Part shown: in pieces, positions 1 through 13,264 of the stretch
How positions within the stretch are numbered: position 1 is the first letter of the stretch
How the letters are laid out: the number at the start of each line of letters is the position of its first letter
Origin: Sthenelais limicola
Lineage: Eukaryota > Annelida > Polychaeta > Phyllodocida > Sigalionidae
NCBI GenBank assembly: GCA_942159475.1
Contig: OW804098.1
Span: forward strand, 4,564,383 to 4,628,382
Length of the DNA stretch: 64,000 nucleotides
Direction of reading: 5' to 3'
The notes under the pieces: generated by a model
Seen by the model: only the letters and a program-made list of their open reading frames with translations
What the model was told of the DNA's origin: nothing
The model's database searches: none
Translations under genes and position numbers: made by a program

Positions 1-372
1 TATGATAAAATGCAGTAAAAGGGAATGTTATACATATACATGATATACATATGGATCTTTACCGATACATTATCGACATGCGACACATAGGAAAATACCA
101 TTCACGCATGCGCAGAATACTTTGTACATATTATATATATTTCCAAGTGGTTGTGATGATGTTTTAGATTTGCAAAACTTTATCTGTGAAATAAAAAATT
201 AACGATGAAGTTAGTTCTCCTGTTGCGATCTCTTGTAGTCGTCTTATCTGAAGATCCTATCTTATCGTTGAGAGATTAACGATAAAGGGTAGAACTACGA
301 CGCTTATTTTTCTCGCTAAACCAATGTTTGGGTACGGGGGACTTGCATAGACCATTGTCTCTCTCTGTTATA

Positions 373-604
373 TGGCTGAAATCGTGAGAAAATGTACGAT
401 ATGTCTTCACCAATCCTCTCAAATAAATCGAATTTAGACAACAAATATGGTTCGAAATACACTTCAACGTGACCGAACAGATTTCTTGGGTCATCGCCAT
501 TCCAAATATCCTCAGGTTATTTATCATTTTTCTGACTCATTTCCTACAATTTATTAAAATGTGTGTAGAGCTGCCGATTGTACATTTTCTGACGCCCAGA
601 CCCT
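373..604 (+). mobile_element. Family A MITE, diverged copy
   Basis: Family A is a ~235-bp element with inverted ends TGGGTCAGATTTTCAGAAAA. The copies share CCTTCACCAATCCTCTCAAA and AGCTGCCAATTGTACATTTT. This copy keeps both ends but is eroded. Confidence 0.7.
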
Positions 605-977
605 TAAATAACATCTCCGTTACAGATAAACATCAAATCATTTCGAATGTTATTGATGCTATGAAACAATTTTACATGATTTGTGAAATGCAAACCCCTG
701 ATTTTTTTTCCACGGCTAGTGTCACTAATTTTATAGTCAATTTCTATATTTATATTGATGTTCGACGCTATTAAAGAAAGGCCCTCTCGTCTAAACTGAG
801 GTCTCAATTCAATTCAAGAATTCTTTATTGCTGATGTTTTTACAATAAGGTGGTCCTTATTAGGTCTATGCAAATTCCCTGCATATAAATTAGTTGCCTA
901 TTATAGTACACATGGCATTGATTTCACTATACACAACGCAATAGGGACTCCATGCAGTGTTTAATGATAAGATGGGG
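605..977. other. AT-rich; possible LINE 3' tail
   Basis: CAATTCAATTCAAGAATTC near 808-826 followed by TTTATTGC resembles reversed LINE 3' ends seen near 13,655 and 57,495. Nothing else was recognised. Confidence 0.3.
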
Positions 978-1345
978 CATGTGTCATATGTTACAGAAAA
1001 ATGAATCACAAGTCGCGAAAAAGGATAATTTGAAATAGTATCATATTTTAAAAGATGGGATCAAGCGGGTTCCAATGATGTGAATCTTTAGAAATAAGTA
1101 AAAAAAAGATTAGTAGTCTTTCTGGGTGGCATTCATAAGTAAAGTAGCTAAATACTTTCTTTAGGATTACAATAGAAACACAAAGAAATATTCAATACAT
1201 ATTCTTGAAATTTGGTACTAACAGATCTAAACACCCCAAAAGTACAACTTTCTAAGCAAGGGTTCTTCTGGGAAAACAATTGAAAAAATATCCTTTATTA
1301 CGACTTTAGACTCAAGTTTCTGTAGCACCTCCCTTATTGTACTTC
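978..1345 (+). mobile_element. Family B MITE copy
   Basis: Family B (~320-390 bp) starts near GTTACAGAAAAATGAATCAC and ends with the inverted counterpart (CGACTTTAGACTCAAG...TGTAGCACC). The interior shares GATCAAGCGG..TTCCAATGATG and TAATAAGTA. Four more full copies lie within the next 5.2 kb. Confidence 0.7.
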
Positions 1346-2077
1346 ACAAAAACAGTCGCATGTTCTGCTTCCAAGGTACCATAGGATGAAACTGGTTCAT
1401 ATAGATCGTCTTCTTACATTCACCAGCTCAAATTCTCGTCAAAGAAGCTTCAACATTCTTTTTTTAAACTTCGGAATCCTCTTAAGTTAGGTTGAGTTCT
1501 GCCACAGAAGCTACATTGAGAATATATTTATATATCTATATCGTATTATCATAGAAAAATGATTGAAATAGTTATTTTCAAAAACATGTTATATCTAGTT
1601 ATAATATGGGTTACAGAAACTTGCGTTTAAGTCCAATGAAAACAACTTAGACATTTTACCATGAATGGGATACAATTTGTATGAAAGGAGTTTCATTTGC
1701 TCGGTTCTATTGTGACATGCGACTGGTTTTGCGACAACTAATGGCAAGACCAAGTACCCTACCTATTTGTAAACATTTATTATTATTACTATTACTGAGT
1801 GTTCTTTAAGCAAAGGTATGCAAACCAACCCTCATGCTTGCACATACTCTCAACAACTCTCAACTGACTCAAGACTTGTTTAACGTGATTTCTTTCTCTG
1901 ATGTGATATGATACCTGTATACTCGAGTACTGGGGTGGTGAAGCAACTAACATGATTTATACCTTGTACCTTATCTCTCTTTATTAACATTATATGTATG
2001 TTATCCCCGTTATTAATCAATTAGTGAAATGAGCCATTTCTTTGCTGACAATGCACTTTTACAACCAGGATTATAAT
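1346..2077. other. No feature recognised
   Basis: AT-rich single-copy sequence with no open frame, splice pair or repeat that I can support. Confidence 0.5.
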
Positions 2078-2397
2078 ATGTGATGTGTTTCAGAAAAATT
2101 AGTCATGAGTCGTAAAAGAATATTTACAAAGACAAGATCAAGCAAATTCCAACGAACCTTTAGAAAACCTAATATGTACTTGTAATTATGTTGTAATTTA
2201 AAGAGGACTTCTGGATGGATAATTACTAGTAAATCAGTTAAATAAACTCCCTAAGCGTGACCTTAGAAACGCATCGATATATTCGATGCACATCTTTGAA
2301 ATTTCATACATGTATTGAACTGACTAAACTCCTTGATCTTGTGGAAAGAAACCTTTTGCAACTTGAGACTCATTTCTCTGGGACAGCTCATCACAAT
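2078..2397 (+). mobile_element. Family B MITE copy
   Basis: It begins TGTGATGTGTTTCAGAAAAA and ends GCAACTTGAGACTCATTTCT...CTCATCACA, the inverted counterpart. Confidence 0.7.
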
Positions 2398-2585
2398 TAG
2401 TTATGCACGTGGATAAGTCCTATACTTTAATGGCATCCATTATGACATTATTATTATTATGACCTTCTGTGTATGTACAATGTCTATATTCATTTTTATA
2501 TCGAAATACATCAACATGTTGATTTAGTATTAATTTCAACAGTTAAATATTATTCTACCAGAACGAGGCTCAATGCTACAGGACA

Positions 2586-2874
2586 ATAGGGGACTTGCAC
2601 TGCGCATGTCTGTTACAATGCATGCTGGGATAGATCAGTACAAATCTGTCTATCCTCACTTCATGCAAAGTGGGCGGATTATCATCAGAAATATTCTTGC
2701 TGGCATGCATTAATAAATAGTTCATGCTGAATAAGGCATGTTTTCTATAGTTTTCACAGATGACATACAAGTCCTATAATTTCAAGTGAATCCAGGTTCA
2801 ATATGGTGGCCATGCAAATCCCCTATTCCATGCGAATTCATTGTGAAGATGGCATACATGCAAGTCCCCTATTC
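2586..2874 (+). mobile_element. Family C MITE copy
   Basis: It starts AATAGGGGACTTGCA, then CACTGCGCATGTCTG and GCATGCTGGGATAGAT. It ends at CATGCAAATCCCCTATT (2,813-2,829), with the terminal motif duplicated at 2,859-2,875. Confidence 0.7.
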
Positions 2875-3582
2875 ACCAAAAAGCTTTGTTAGATGCTATT
2901 AGTTAACAGCAATGACGCACTCTCCCCATAACATGACATAATATCATTGAAATGAACAGATGGTGCATCAACCTTATTCTGCTGTTTTGTATTCTTTCCA
3001 AATATATCGGAAAATGCAATGAGAACTTGGTCTACTATGTCATCCATTTATACTGATATGTCTTACTAATTAAGGGCTGGAACTCTCAACGCAAACACAG
3101 CATTTCCTTTGTAGTGGTTTTACACAAAACAGTCCATACGAGTCAACCTGCGAAATAATTACCCATAAAAGCATTATATCGTCCTAGAAGGATTTAATTG
3201 TCATTATTATAATCTTTCATCTTCATTAAAAAATGTATTTTACTCTTGTTTGTGACTTAATTTTGAGAAAATTAAACAAGTTAAGTTGGTATATATTTAC
3301 CACTAATGCATTCAATGCACATGCCAAGTGCGTAAAATGGCGTAAGATAAAGACATTATCAGTCACTCTAAACACAATTACTGACTGAAATATAAACATA
3401 CATTGGCACAATATTGGGTAGATCTCTGCTTAGAAACAGTGGGTGTATTCAAACCTGTGTTACTGCGTCTCAATACAAAACCTACATACCAAGAACATTC
3501 AGCACTTTATGCAATGTCTATTATTTGTCTATAAATAACTATTGCTATGTCACTATAGTGTAAAGGTGCATTAGCTGGTCGT
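2875..3582. other. No feature recognised
   Basis: AT-rich sequence with no supported gene or repeat. Confidence 0.5.
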
Positions 3583-3930
3583 CAAGATATGTCACAGAAA
3601 AATGAGTCATAAGTTGCGAAAAGTCGATTTTGAGTGACCATCATCACATTTTAAAAGCAAAGAAAACCTAATAAGTACTTGTATTTATCTTATGTTTTGA
3701 AAAAAACGTTAGCGATAGTTCTGGATGGTCACTAATACTCCATGAAATGAGCTTCCAAACGCAAACATATATAGGCCTATTCCATACAGAGTCCTGAAAA
3801 TTGGTACAGGTATTTATACAACTAAAAGCCTTAAGCACTCCAAAAATGATATAAAATTCCTGTGGGAATTCTTTTTTTAAAAATAGTTATTTTGCGACAT
3901 GAAAATTTATTTCTTTTGACACATGTTGTC
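3583..3930 (+). mobile_element. Family B MITE copy
   Basis: GTCACAGAAAAATGAGTCATAA at the left and TTTTGCGACATGAAAATTTA...TTGACACATG at the right form the inverted ends. Confidence 0.65.
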
Positions 3931-4265
3931 CCTTTAATAAATTTTGTGAATTTCTCAAATTTGCAAAAGTATACTTAATTATTGCGAACATGAATAATAT
4001 ACCAAGTGGGACCATGTTCTAGTACTGAAAAACATGTTTTTTACCTCTGCTTCATCTAAAACTTTTACTATTTTATTGTGTTTATAAATTACATATCTTG
4101 GCGACCACATGCTCCTAGCCAATATTTATTATTTGGTGTCATGAAATAATTTATTATTATTCTATTCAAAACCATTACAAACAACTCGAAATACCAGATA
4201 TTGAGAAAAGCAGGTAATAACTGCTAATTATGATATAATTAATGAGACAGGATAAAGGCAATATG

Positions 4266-4502
4266 TGGGTCATATTTTCAGAAAATGTACAATTCGCCTT
4301 CACCAATCCTCATAAATAACTCACATTTAAGACAAAAATGAGCTTCAAAATGCAGTTTAACACAACAGAACTGATACTTTAAATCAATGCGATACCAAAT
4401 ATACTCAGATATACCCAGTTTTAATACTTTTTCAGCCTAATTTAGTAGACTTTTCTAAATGTGTACAGCTGCCAATTGTACATTATCCGAAAATCTGACC
4501 CA
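4266..4502 (+). mobile_element. Family A MITE copy, nearly complete
   Basis: The ends TGGGTCATATTTTCAGAAAA and CCGAAAATCTGACCCA are inverted, and the interior matches the family consensus almost throughout. Confidence 0.85.
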
Positions 4503-4525
4503 TGTACACCTCACACGGTTCTATT

Positions 4526-4905
4526 GAGTAATTGTGATGTACTTCAGAAAATGAGTCATAAGTAGAAAAAAATGAATTTTGAGATATCACCATAGTTTAA
4601 AAGATGAGATCAAACGATCTTAACATTTAGGCAATCTAAAAAGTAATTCTATATTTAATGTTTGAATTTTTGTTTATGTTTGAAAAATGTTTGCAATGTT
4701 TCTGGGCTGACAATTATTAGTAAAATAGTTAAATGTACTCTATTGGGTGACATAGGAAACGCAACGATATTATTTGATACACTGTCTTGATATTTTGTAA
4801 ATGCTCTTATACAACTTAAAGCGTTAGATACTCTTAAAATAAGAAAGAATATCAATTTTCCGACTTATGACTCATTTTTCTCTAATACAGTCACAATCGT
4901 CTGTT
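4526..4905 (+). mobile_element. Family B MITE copy
   Basis: TTGTGATGTACTTCAG...ATGAGTCATAAG at the left and CCGACTTATGACTCATTTTT...CAGTCACAA at the right are inverted. It sits next to a family A copy. Confidence 0.75.
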
Positions 4906-6114
4906 TGAGTCATGTTATGAACTGAAATTCCTGGTGAATTTCTTCTCCTCTTTGCACTGCTTTTGATCAGAAAACCGCGATGTATTTCCCTTGTGATAAA
5001 GATACATTCCTCCTTTTATACTAACTTATTTATGCCGTCATTTCTATGCTACTATCAAAGACAAATATCTCCTAGCGCTGACTACTTTACAATTGGTTGC
5101 TATATATGTACATATTATTGTTGCTATCTTGGGTGCAGATGTTGCCGTATCGTTACTTGTTGTTTCTCGCGTTACCGATAATAGAGGATGATTTACATAC
5201 GCCACTAAGCATGCGACAAACGTTTAAAAATGATAAAATATTATAGGTATGTCAAAATAATACCAACATTAAATCCAATCCTGTATCGATTTGTTCTGTG
5301 GGTTTTTCATAAGCGCTCCTACAAGTGGGGTTTAACATGATATTTATATAATGAAATAGAAGTTCTTATATTGTTCTACACATATTTTGCATAATAATTA
5401 TTAGTATAATACTGTGCAATATATACTTACTGTTATTGTCTGCAAAAAGTTGTTTTCGGATTGCTGTCTATGTTAAAATAATCGCAAAACAAAATTAGGG
5501 CATGTAAAATCCCTATTTCAATATTCCCCAAAGACATTCTCCTAATAGCATTGACTTTTTTCATAAAGTAACAATTGCTGGTCTATAATTCTGCTTGATA
5601 TAGTTTTTATATTTCTATAAATAGATAATTACCAGGCGTGTATGTTCACTCATGGAATTTACTTGGTTGAAATAAATATAGAGAATGAGCTTCAATATCT
5701 CGTTCTATAGATTTTCAACTACAGACCCCTTATAACATTCTATATCTATTAGTAAAATTGTTTTAAATTTGTAAAATTTTAAATTTGTAACCAGACTTTC
5801 GACTGGAGTTATTCAACTTAGTAATAGTCCTATATTTGTAACGATATATTTTGCCAACAACTATCCACTTGTTTGTCGCTGAGTGAAGGGAAAGTAACTG
5901 ATTAATGGCACACGTACTGTTACTAATTACTTACTGCACCCACTAATGGTACGCCTCCGATATAGCATGGACATGTAATACTTGCACCCTGTGTCGAGTT
6001 CAGAAGATAAACGTTTGGTGAATATTGAACATTGGTGTAATGACGTGATAATATAGTAAAGACATGTTCGTGTCAATTTACGGATGATGATATCGATGAT
6101 ATACACTTATACAT
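4906..6114. other. No feature recognised
   Basis: AT-rich sequence. A 72-codon open frame at 4,963-5,181 has no recognisable domain, and no splice-supported gene is seen. Confidence 0.45.
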
Positions 6115-6505
6115 ATATGTGTCATATGAAAATGAGTCAGGAGTCGCAAAAAAATGATTTTGAGATATCATCATATTTGAAAAGATGAGATCGAGTGGAT
6201 TCTAATGATGGTAAACATTAGCACATGTAATAAGTTCTTCTATATTTTTTTCATACATGATATTTCTTGATGGTCAATCACGACTAAAGTAATTAAATAC
6301 CCTCCTTATGGTAACCTCACATATGCATAGATATATTCAATATACAGCCCTGCATTTTGGTATATGTATTCATGCTACTACTAGCAGCGCTAAACACCCC
6401 CAAAATAAAAACATTCTGAACAAGGATTCCTGTGGAAAAAAAACCATTTGGAAAATATCTTTTTTTTGCGACTTGTGACTAATTGTCCTGTAACACATCA
6501 CATAA
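6115..6505 (+). mobile_element. Family B MITE copy
   Basis: The inverted ends are TGTGTCATATGAAAATGAGTC and TTGCGACTTGTGACTAATTG...GTAACACATCACA. Confidence 0.7.
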
Positions 6506-7761
6506 TACGTATTTATAAACACTCATTGGTGGCGAGACTATATCTCAGTAAATACTGGCAAACATGTAGATTTCAATCATTATGCATTGTTCCTTGATTT
6601 CGTGTACTTTTCAACAACAACAAGAAGATGTTAATAATACTAACACTAATGATAACATGTCTACATTAATAATCAGTTGTGTCTCTTCTTTTGTGTGGTC
6701 CGATGAAGCAGATTTGCATCCCCGAGTGCTGAATTTGTCAAGTTGAGAGAATTAAAAAGAGAACTTGGTTTACCAATGAGGCTGTAGTGATTGCATTCCA
6801 ACCAAGTCGGTGCGGTTAACAGTGTTTTTTGATATGTGCAAAGGTCGTGGATGGGTGAAACATCTTATACAGATGAAGGACGTGCTTAACATGTAAAAAA
6901 ACATACGCTATTTTCTATATACGAGTATATATTATGTACGAGCAAAGGGATGCATATTTGTAAGAATACGATGATTATGGCAATGACTATAGTATGTATA
7001 TGGTTGGTTTTGTACAGCCCAAATTGTATAGGAGCATATTGTGTATAAATACTGCATCAGGCGACTAATGTATACACACAAGTGGCAATCTAACGTATTG
7101 TACTCGCTTGGTTTATTGACATGTAAATGAACAAATCACTTTTGATTGATTGAAGACATCTTGTTATGCGTTATTGATACATGTAATTCACTCCGATGTG
7201 AAACCATGTTTTTGATGTGAAATGCAAGGGATATGAGTCGACCCACTAAAATATGTATAATAGGGAGCGTCCATACACATTTCCAAAAATTGAAAAATGA
7301 AATAATTTTTAGAGAACCATTAAGAAAATGGTGCCAAGCAAGGCACACAATTCGAAACCGGAATCTCATGGAATATGATTATTAAAATGTAATGGAAATG
7401 AGTTAAAAGAAGAAATTGTTTAAAAAAATCTTGCTACATTTTTGGGGGTTTGCAAGCTCCAATTGTGCACAATTTGGTGGGCGAGCCCATATGTTTTATT
7501 TTGGTCATATCTACTACCCCGGCTGTATTGTGAACTTATTTTGTTATTATACTGATTGGGGCCGAAATAAAGCACCCACTTCACTTGACACGAACTTCTT
7601 CACGAGTTTGATATCTATTGTATTAAAGCTCTATTCTCAGTTATTATGACAAACAAAATCTTACCAAATCTACTCATATTATGACTTAAAGGACAAAATT
7701 TAACAATATTTTGCTGCTGATATGTTTATACAAGTATTTTAAGTCGAATGGGCCGAGAGAA
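6506..7761. other. No feature recognised
   Basis: AT-rich sequence. Open frames of 77 codons on both strands near 7.1-7.6 kb lack any motif. Confidence 0.45.
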
Positions 7762-8055
7762 AAGTAAGCGATAATAAGTGAAGATATCACAGGAAAGGAT
7801 TTCAGTGGGTCATCGAAATATAAATGTGGACTTTTTGTAAAACTGTAGGAAAAACAACCGGACAAAATCCCCCCAAAATTTTGGTCAAATGACTTTTAGA
7901 TGGGATTGGAAAAGAATGAAAGAAAAAGAAAAAGTAGAAAATCATTTTTTTGACGGATATTAACTGAGAGTGCAGCTTTAATATATTAAAACCCAATCGG
8001 GCCTTTTGTATTATACATGATTATAAGCTGACGATTGTAACTGTTGACAGGTTGT
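7762..8055 (+). repeat. Family F dispersed repeat, copy 1
   Basis: It shares long stretches with 47,232-47,530: AGCGATAATAAGTG at the left, CAAATGACTTTT, GAGTGCAGCTTTAATA, GGGCCTTTTGTATT and ACAGGTTGTCAT at the right. The GCGATAATA motif also occurs in the giant transposon's ends. Confidence 0.7.
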
Positions 8056-8406
8056 CATGTATAAGTTGTTGGCTCGAAAAAGACTTCGATCTGGGCTATA
8101 TACAACTTGTAGAAAGTTACAATCATGAGTTACAGTCGTACATTTATAATCATGAGGATCTAAAATGCAACTGGTCCATGGCTATTAAGTTTAATTGCAA
8201 ATTATTCCTTCTCACGACATTCCTATGTTTTATAGTTCTCCGAGATTAATTGCCGTTATCAACGATCCTTATGTATCGCAAACAACTCTACCCTAGACAG
8301 TGTTTAGTCAGGCATTCTTGGATTCTGTTCTGAATGTTTGGTTCCCTTTTGTATAGGATTATCTCATCTTTGATATCAGGTTATTTGGAATATTCTAGAC
8401 ATTATA

Positions 8407-8744
8407 TACCGTATTTCCTGGATCAATAGCCCAGGCTTCTATTTCAAAGAGCCTGCTTGTCGACCTGACTTTTACTCCAGGCTGGTATTCAAGCCCAGGC
8501 TTGTATTAGATTATATTCTTATTATATGAACCTGTTGTATTTCATGAAAATATTTTGGATGCGGTTCAAATAATTTCATTGGATTTACAGCCCAATATCT
8601 ACAAGGATGGACACTTTATGTACCGTACTATATGACCTTGTATGAGGTTATATTTATGTCCCAGTCTCTACCCCCAGTTTCTATTTAATCATAACTGTCC
8701 CTTGCCTCTATTGAGATCAGGCTTATAGTCCAGGAAATACGGTA
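8407..8744. mobile_element. Family E MITE, palindromic
   Basis: The termini TACCGTATTTCCTGGA and TCCAGGAAATACGGTA are perfect inverted repeats 338 bp apart. The interior has repeated CCAGGCTT words. It is non-coding. Confidence 0.85.
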
Positions 8745-9399
8745 GATCACGAGAACAGTTAAGTACGGTAGTTGATGGGTCCTGGAATTTCTATCAATGA
8801 CGTCGGAACCAGCAAAAGCTATGGCACCAGTTGTCTGGAAACATGGGAATTAATGTGTGGCGTCTAAATTTGATAACAAAATTAATTAAAGCCATTTATT
8901 GATCCTGCGTGTGTACATAACCGAGCCAGACTTTATTGGCCTCCCCCATAAATTACTTACACCCGCAAAATAAATGTTTGGATATGATTTTGGCAAGTTT
9001 AGGCCTATTAATAATATTGTTTTTTTTTTTTTTATATAGAAGTTACTTTATTATGCCCTTATCAATAACATATATTTCAAAGTAGTAGGCTAATATAATC
9101 TATCCTGTCCGCTAATTTGTTTGGAAGGCCTGTGCTAATAGGATTATACATATTTCACTCTAAACTTTCCAAATCTCTGATACTTTCATTTCTAAAATGT
9201 GGTGCAAAGAGAAATAAAAGAGAAGAGCGCTATGGGAAAACGCATCCACAATGACCACATCGACATTCCACTACTTGATATGGTAATTTTAATTAGTTCC
9301 AAAGTCCTGAGATATTGGTTCTTTTTTGCCTCTACAGTGGAGCTTCCGTGGCTTTGAAGTTCACCGCAAAAATGTAAACGGACGTGCTTAAAGTTGAAA
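8745..9399. other. No gene recognised; poly-T tract
   Basis: A T-run lies near 9,020-9,033. The rest is AT-rich until base composition rises sharply at about 9,350. Confidence 0.4.
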
Positions 9400-9897
9400 C
9401 ACGCTGGGCGGCTGTTGTTCACGGCCACGCCCACTCCACCCCAGCTGTCGCTGTCAGTTGAATGAAGCGCGCGTAGCGAGTGAAACAAGCGCGAGGTGCG
9501 CTGCTACTCACTCCGCCCAAACAGTCCAGATTTAATCTCTCATTCTGACACCATTTCCTGCAAGGAAACACTGAGGAAATATCAAAATCACATAAATTCC
9601 ACGCTGTTTCAGTCCCCCGCGACCGGCCCTGCCAGTGTTTACTACAATCTCCATTTTGTAGTCACGTGATACGGGTCATATCATGTGACTTTTTCGCCCG
9701 CCTTGATTGGCTATGACAGCTATTTGTATCATGTGACTTTTTCGCCCGTTTTGATTGGCTGGGGCAATGTCAACAAGTTGGCCACTGGCGTTCCGGTGAT
9801 GGTTGCCTCTCCTCTTACTAAATCTAGTTGGGATATTTTCACCGATTAATTCACTTGGATACGAAACTCAGACATCATAGCATGTATATATTCTAAG
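9400..9897 (+). promoter_or_regulatory. CpG-rich candidate promoter and 5' exon end of a host gene
   Basis: The GC- and CpG-rich block contrasts with its AT-rich surroundings. It contains CACGTG (9,663-9,668) and a 48-bp direct duplication (from 9,681 and 9,729). Each duplicate carries CATGTGAC, TTTTTCGCCCG and TTGATTGGCT, the last being a reversed CCAAT box. A consensus donor AAG|GTAGGT ends a possible non-coding first exon at 9,897. The downstream exons were not found and probably lie beyond the recognised sequence or outside the window. Confidence 0.35.
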
Positions 9898-11840
9898 GTA
9901 GGTTATATCTTAGTATGAAACCTGGATTTACCCGCCGGAGCGACCCGTACGGTCCGCCTGGCTTAATTTATTCCTACTTGTGCATGATTATGCAGGGTGG
10001 CTCAGTCGGCCATGGACGGCGAGCCGTGTTATTCCTATGTATCGTGATTTGAGAGGTTTTCATTTCAGCTCGGACGTGGAATTTCACCCTCCCAAACCAC
10101 AGACAAGCTCGGTGCAGGCATTTTGTGGATGTGGGTGCAATTTTGGGGGATTGTTAGCGATGTTTGAGGAAGCTTGTGGATTTTTTTCTGGGTTTTTGTT
10201 GTTATTTGCTGTTTCCGTATTGGATGTGCGAAGGTGGATGGAGTGGGAGGAGGAGGAGGAGGGAGGGTTGAGGGAGGAGAAGGAGGAGAAGGGCCCGGGC
10301 GGATTTTAAACCAGATATTAACTCTCATCCCACCAAGCAACATACGTATACATCTCATATTATACACACAGCACCCAGCACAAAGCTGGGATATTATTCA
10401 GGGCTTGCTGCCTGGAAATGCTCTATGGCCTCCATGCTGGGACGGTCGGCAGTATATTCCTGCCCCATACTAGGCCTAGATTGACGGCGATGCTTCCATG
10501 GCTGTCTGTGGTACGGGAGGAGGAGGTGATGGTGGTACTGATGATAGCAGAGCTTACAAATGAACTGTCTGTTTAGTATAAACTATATTATAGGCTGTGC
10601 ATGTATTCTGTGCTTCCTTTACAAGGGCCTTAGGCCAAGTGTGGGAGGAGGCGGGGGAGGGACTAAGCCTCTGATACCATAAATAAGAATCAGTAAGCTC
10701 TATTATGGGACTATAAATATTATTTATTTACCTTTATGATTATAAGACCATTTACCAGTTTTCATGTTTTATAGCCCTCCCCATTCCTCTTATATAAGAT
10801 AGACAAAGGCAGAGTATTATTTTTTCCTTTAGGCTAATCAAAATTGCTGTGGTTGTCCCCTCGAATCATTTTTAAACTAAAGTAAATCATCTAGGTTACA
10901 TTATAATCAGGCCTTCTATTAGTATTACGTATCAGACTTGAAATTACAGATAATAACATGGCATTAATATTATACAATTAATCAATACAGAAATATGATA
11001 TTGTTATAAACAGGTAAATTACCGTATATCATGAATATAATACCCAAAGATCTAGGCCTACATTTATTTATCTCACAGCCATAGCTTGACTTATTACGGT
11101 ACCACATTTCCTTAACTCTACCCTGTTAACAAGAATTAGTTAACAGTGATCAGTTTACATTTATTTATTTCTGGTTCATGCAGAAGATTGCGTTTCCATG
11201 GGAAACAAAGATTAATGCCAGTTAAATGTAAAGTTCAAGAGGGAGGGATAGTATGAGGGAGAGGAAGGGGAGACAGAAAACATGAAATCCCTATCCCATA
11301 TATGACTGGTCACTCCATGTAATTCTGTTGGTCCCTTTAACACCTTTGCATATGAGGCATCTTACTTCTCAACTTGCCACTTTAATTCACACATGGTCTA
11401 CCCTTTAATTCACCCCTAAACGCCATCCCCTCTCCCTCCCAGCCATTACCAGCATGATTCTGATCCCATGATCTGCTGATATCAGAATCAACAATTCTTC
11501 ACACTGATATCCAGGATGGGAGGAGCCAAGATGCTATCAATGATTGACAGACATCACTCCAAACTATTTAGATTGATGTTATCTCATCAATCTAGAAATT
11601 AGATTCATGTTGGGTTCGCAATGTTCAACCATTCCAGTGCAGATCCATGGTCACATTCTGGAAAGCCCCAACCCCTGGGATATTATTTCTCTAGAATTTC
11701 ACATCCAAATAATAACAGGACTTTAGCGTGCATGTATCTTCTCGGTCTGAAGATTTGAAAACGGATAGCCTCTATCACTTCCTCTGTGGTGTCATATCTG
11801 CTTCCTTAAATATCATATCTAGGCCAATACACAAAATAGG
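9898..11840. other. Possible first intron; no exon recognised
   Basis: The sequence is GC-rich to about 10,500, with a GGA/GGT purine run near 10,240-10,290, then AT-rich. An open frame at 9,980-10,309 ends in low-complexity codons and shows no domain. Confidence 0.35.
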
Positions 11841-12110
11841 TGTGTTTCCAGTTTACCCTCCTACCTAGAAGAACCTACCCCTCCTAAAGAAACTTTGAGC
11901 TTGCCTAATGTGTTTTGTGATTTTTGTTTTACCAAAAAAAGCTAATTAAAGCAGGACAGTCTTCCTAACTAAAAAAAAAGACCCAACATAAATGTAGGCC
12001 TAAATTTCTTTTGTATAAAACTGCTATTGTCACGAAAGACATTTTTTTTCAATTCCTGGAAGGTCGTTTTCTTCAGAAGATTTTTAAAAAGTTAATACCA
12101 CCCTCAACAC
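11841..12110 (+). mobile_element. Family H MITE copy, eroded at the right end
   Basis: It begins GTGTTTCCAGTTTACCC and shares CCTAATGTGTTTTGTGATTTT and AGCTAATTA with copies at 16,439 and 42,866. Confidence 0.55.
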
Positions 12111-12171
12111 ACCGTTATTTTTGCCATATCATTATCTGTGTATATCCTAAGTCAATGATACTCTGGTATTA

Positions 12172-12535
12172 TAGGGGATTTACATGAGCCACTGCGCATG
12201 TCTATTACAGTGCATGCTGGGATAGATTCAGTCAATCTGAATTCAATGAAATCTGACATACATGATACTAAGCAACATTTTTATCGAAAATCGCAAAGAT
12301 CTTTTCACTGATACCGTAGCTCTTGTAAATGATCTATGAAAACCAAATGCATTACGGAAAAGAAGAAATCTTGTGTTATAGAAACATGTACATATAACAC
12401 ATGAATATTGACATAAGAGCACTGGTAAATATTCCATGCTGAACACGGCATGTTTTCTATAAATTGTACACTGTACCATTAGTCCCATAATTCCATGTGA
12501 ATCAAGATTGGAAATGGCGACTATGTAAATCCCCT
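12172..12535 (+). mobile_element. Family C MITE copy
   Basis: The ends ATAGGGGATTTACAT and ATGTAAATCCCCTAT are inverted. The interior has CACTGCGCATGTCT and a reversed GCATGTTTTCTATA near the right end. Confidence 0.85.
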
Positions 12536-12730
12536 ATTGAGTCTGAATGATTCACTGCATAGTCAATTGATGAATGGAATTAAACAGCATGCTTATTAGT
12601 AATAACCCCATAATTCCATGTGAATCAAGATTCAAAATGGCGGCTATGCAAATCCCCTATTGACTCTGAATGATTCACTGCATAGTCAATCTATGAATGG
12701 AATTAAACATGATGCTTATTAGTAATAATG
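12484..12730 (+). repeat. 124-bp tandem duplication covering the family C right end
   Basis: CCCATAATTCCATGTGAATC, the family C right terminus and the following GACTCTGAATGATTCACTGC segment occur twice in tandem. The second copy keeps an intact AAAATGGCGGC. Confidence 0.8.
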
Positions 12731-13264
12731 TGTGGTGCTATCCATGTCAGTCCATGGTGTTATTCCCACATCAGATAAGGATGTTTAGAATATACGTGGC
12801 GTGGGTTCTTATCTCATTATGTACACACATACCCATGCCTAGATTAGATCATGACTCCTCCTAGCTTCCTTATAACCAGTTATCTACCGCCACAGCTCGA
12901 GGAGGAGAAGGATGGTAATAAGGTTAGACTCAGATGTTTATTATGATGAGCACTACCTAGATACATTACTCAAGACCCTCAGTATTAGCTGATTAACGCT
13001 ATTTACCCAGTGAAACAACTAGTTAATTTATTCCCCCTTATTTACCATTAGTTAGTTAATGTTTATATCCCGTCAAACCGAAACATGTCAGGAATATACC
13101 ACCAATGCAAATAAAAACCAGTCTAAAAATACCCCTGGTAATGGTCTTATTGAGGTTTACTCTCCAAACCCTATAATGTTTTATTTATGTGGTCTCATTG
13201 TCTGTAGGGAAGTATTTCGATCAATGGAATGGACCCTCACCTACAATTATGTCTAGTTTCAGGC

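Noticed and set aside
9980..10309. 109-codon open frame, plus strand
   Set aside because: It is GC-rich with a purine-repeat end. An overlapping frame on the other strand is equally open, and no recognisable domain is present.
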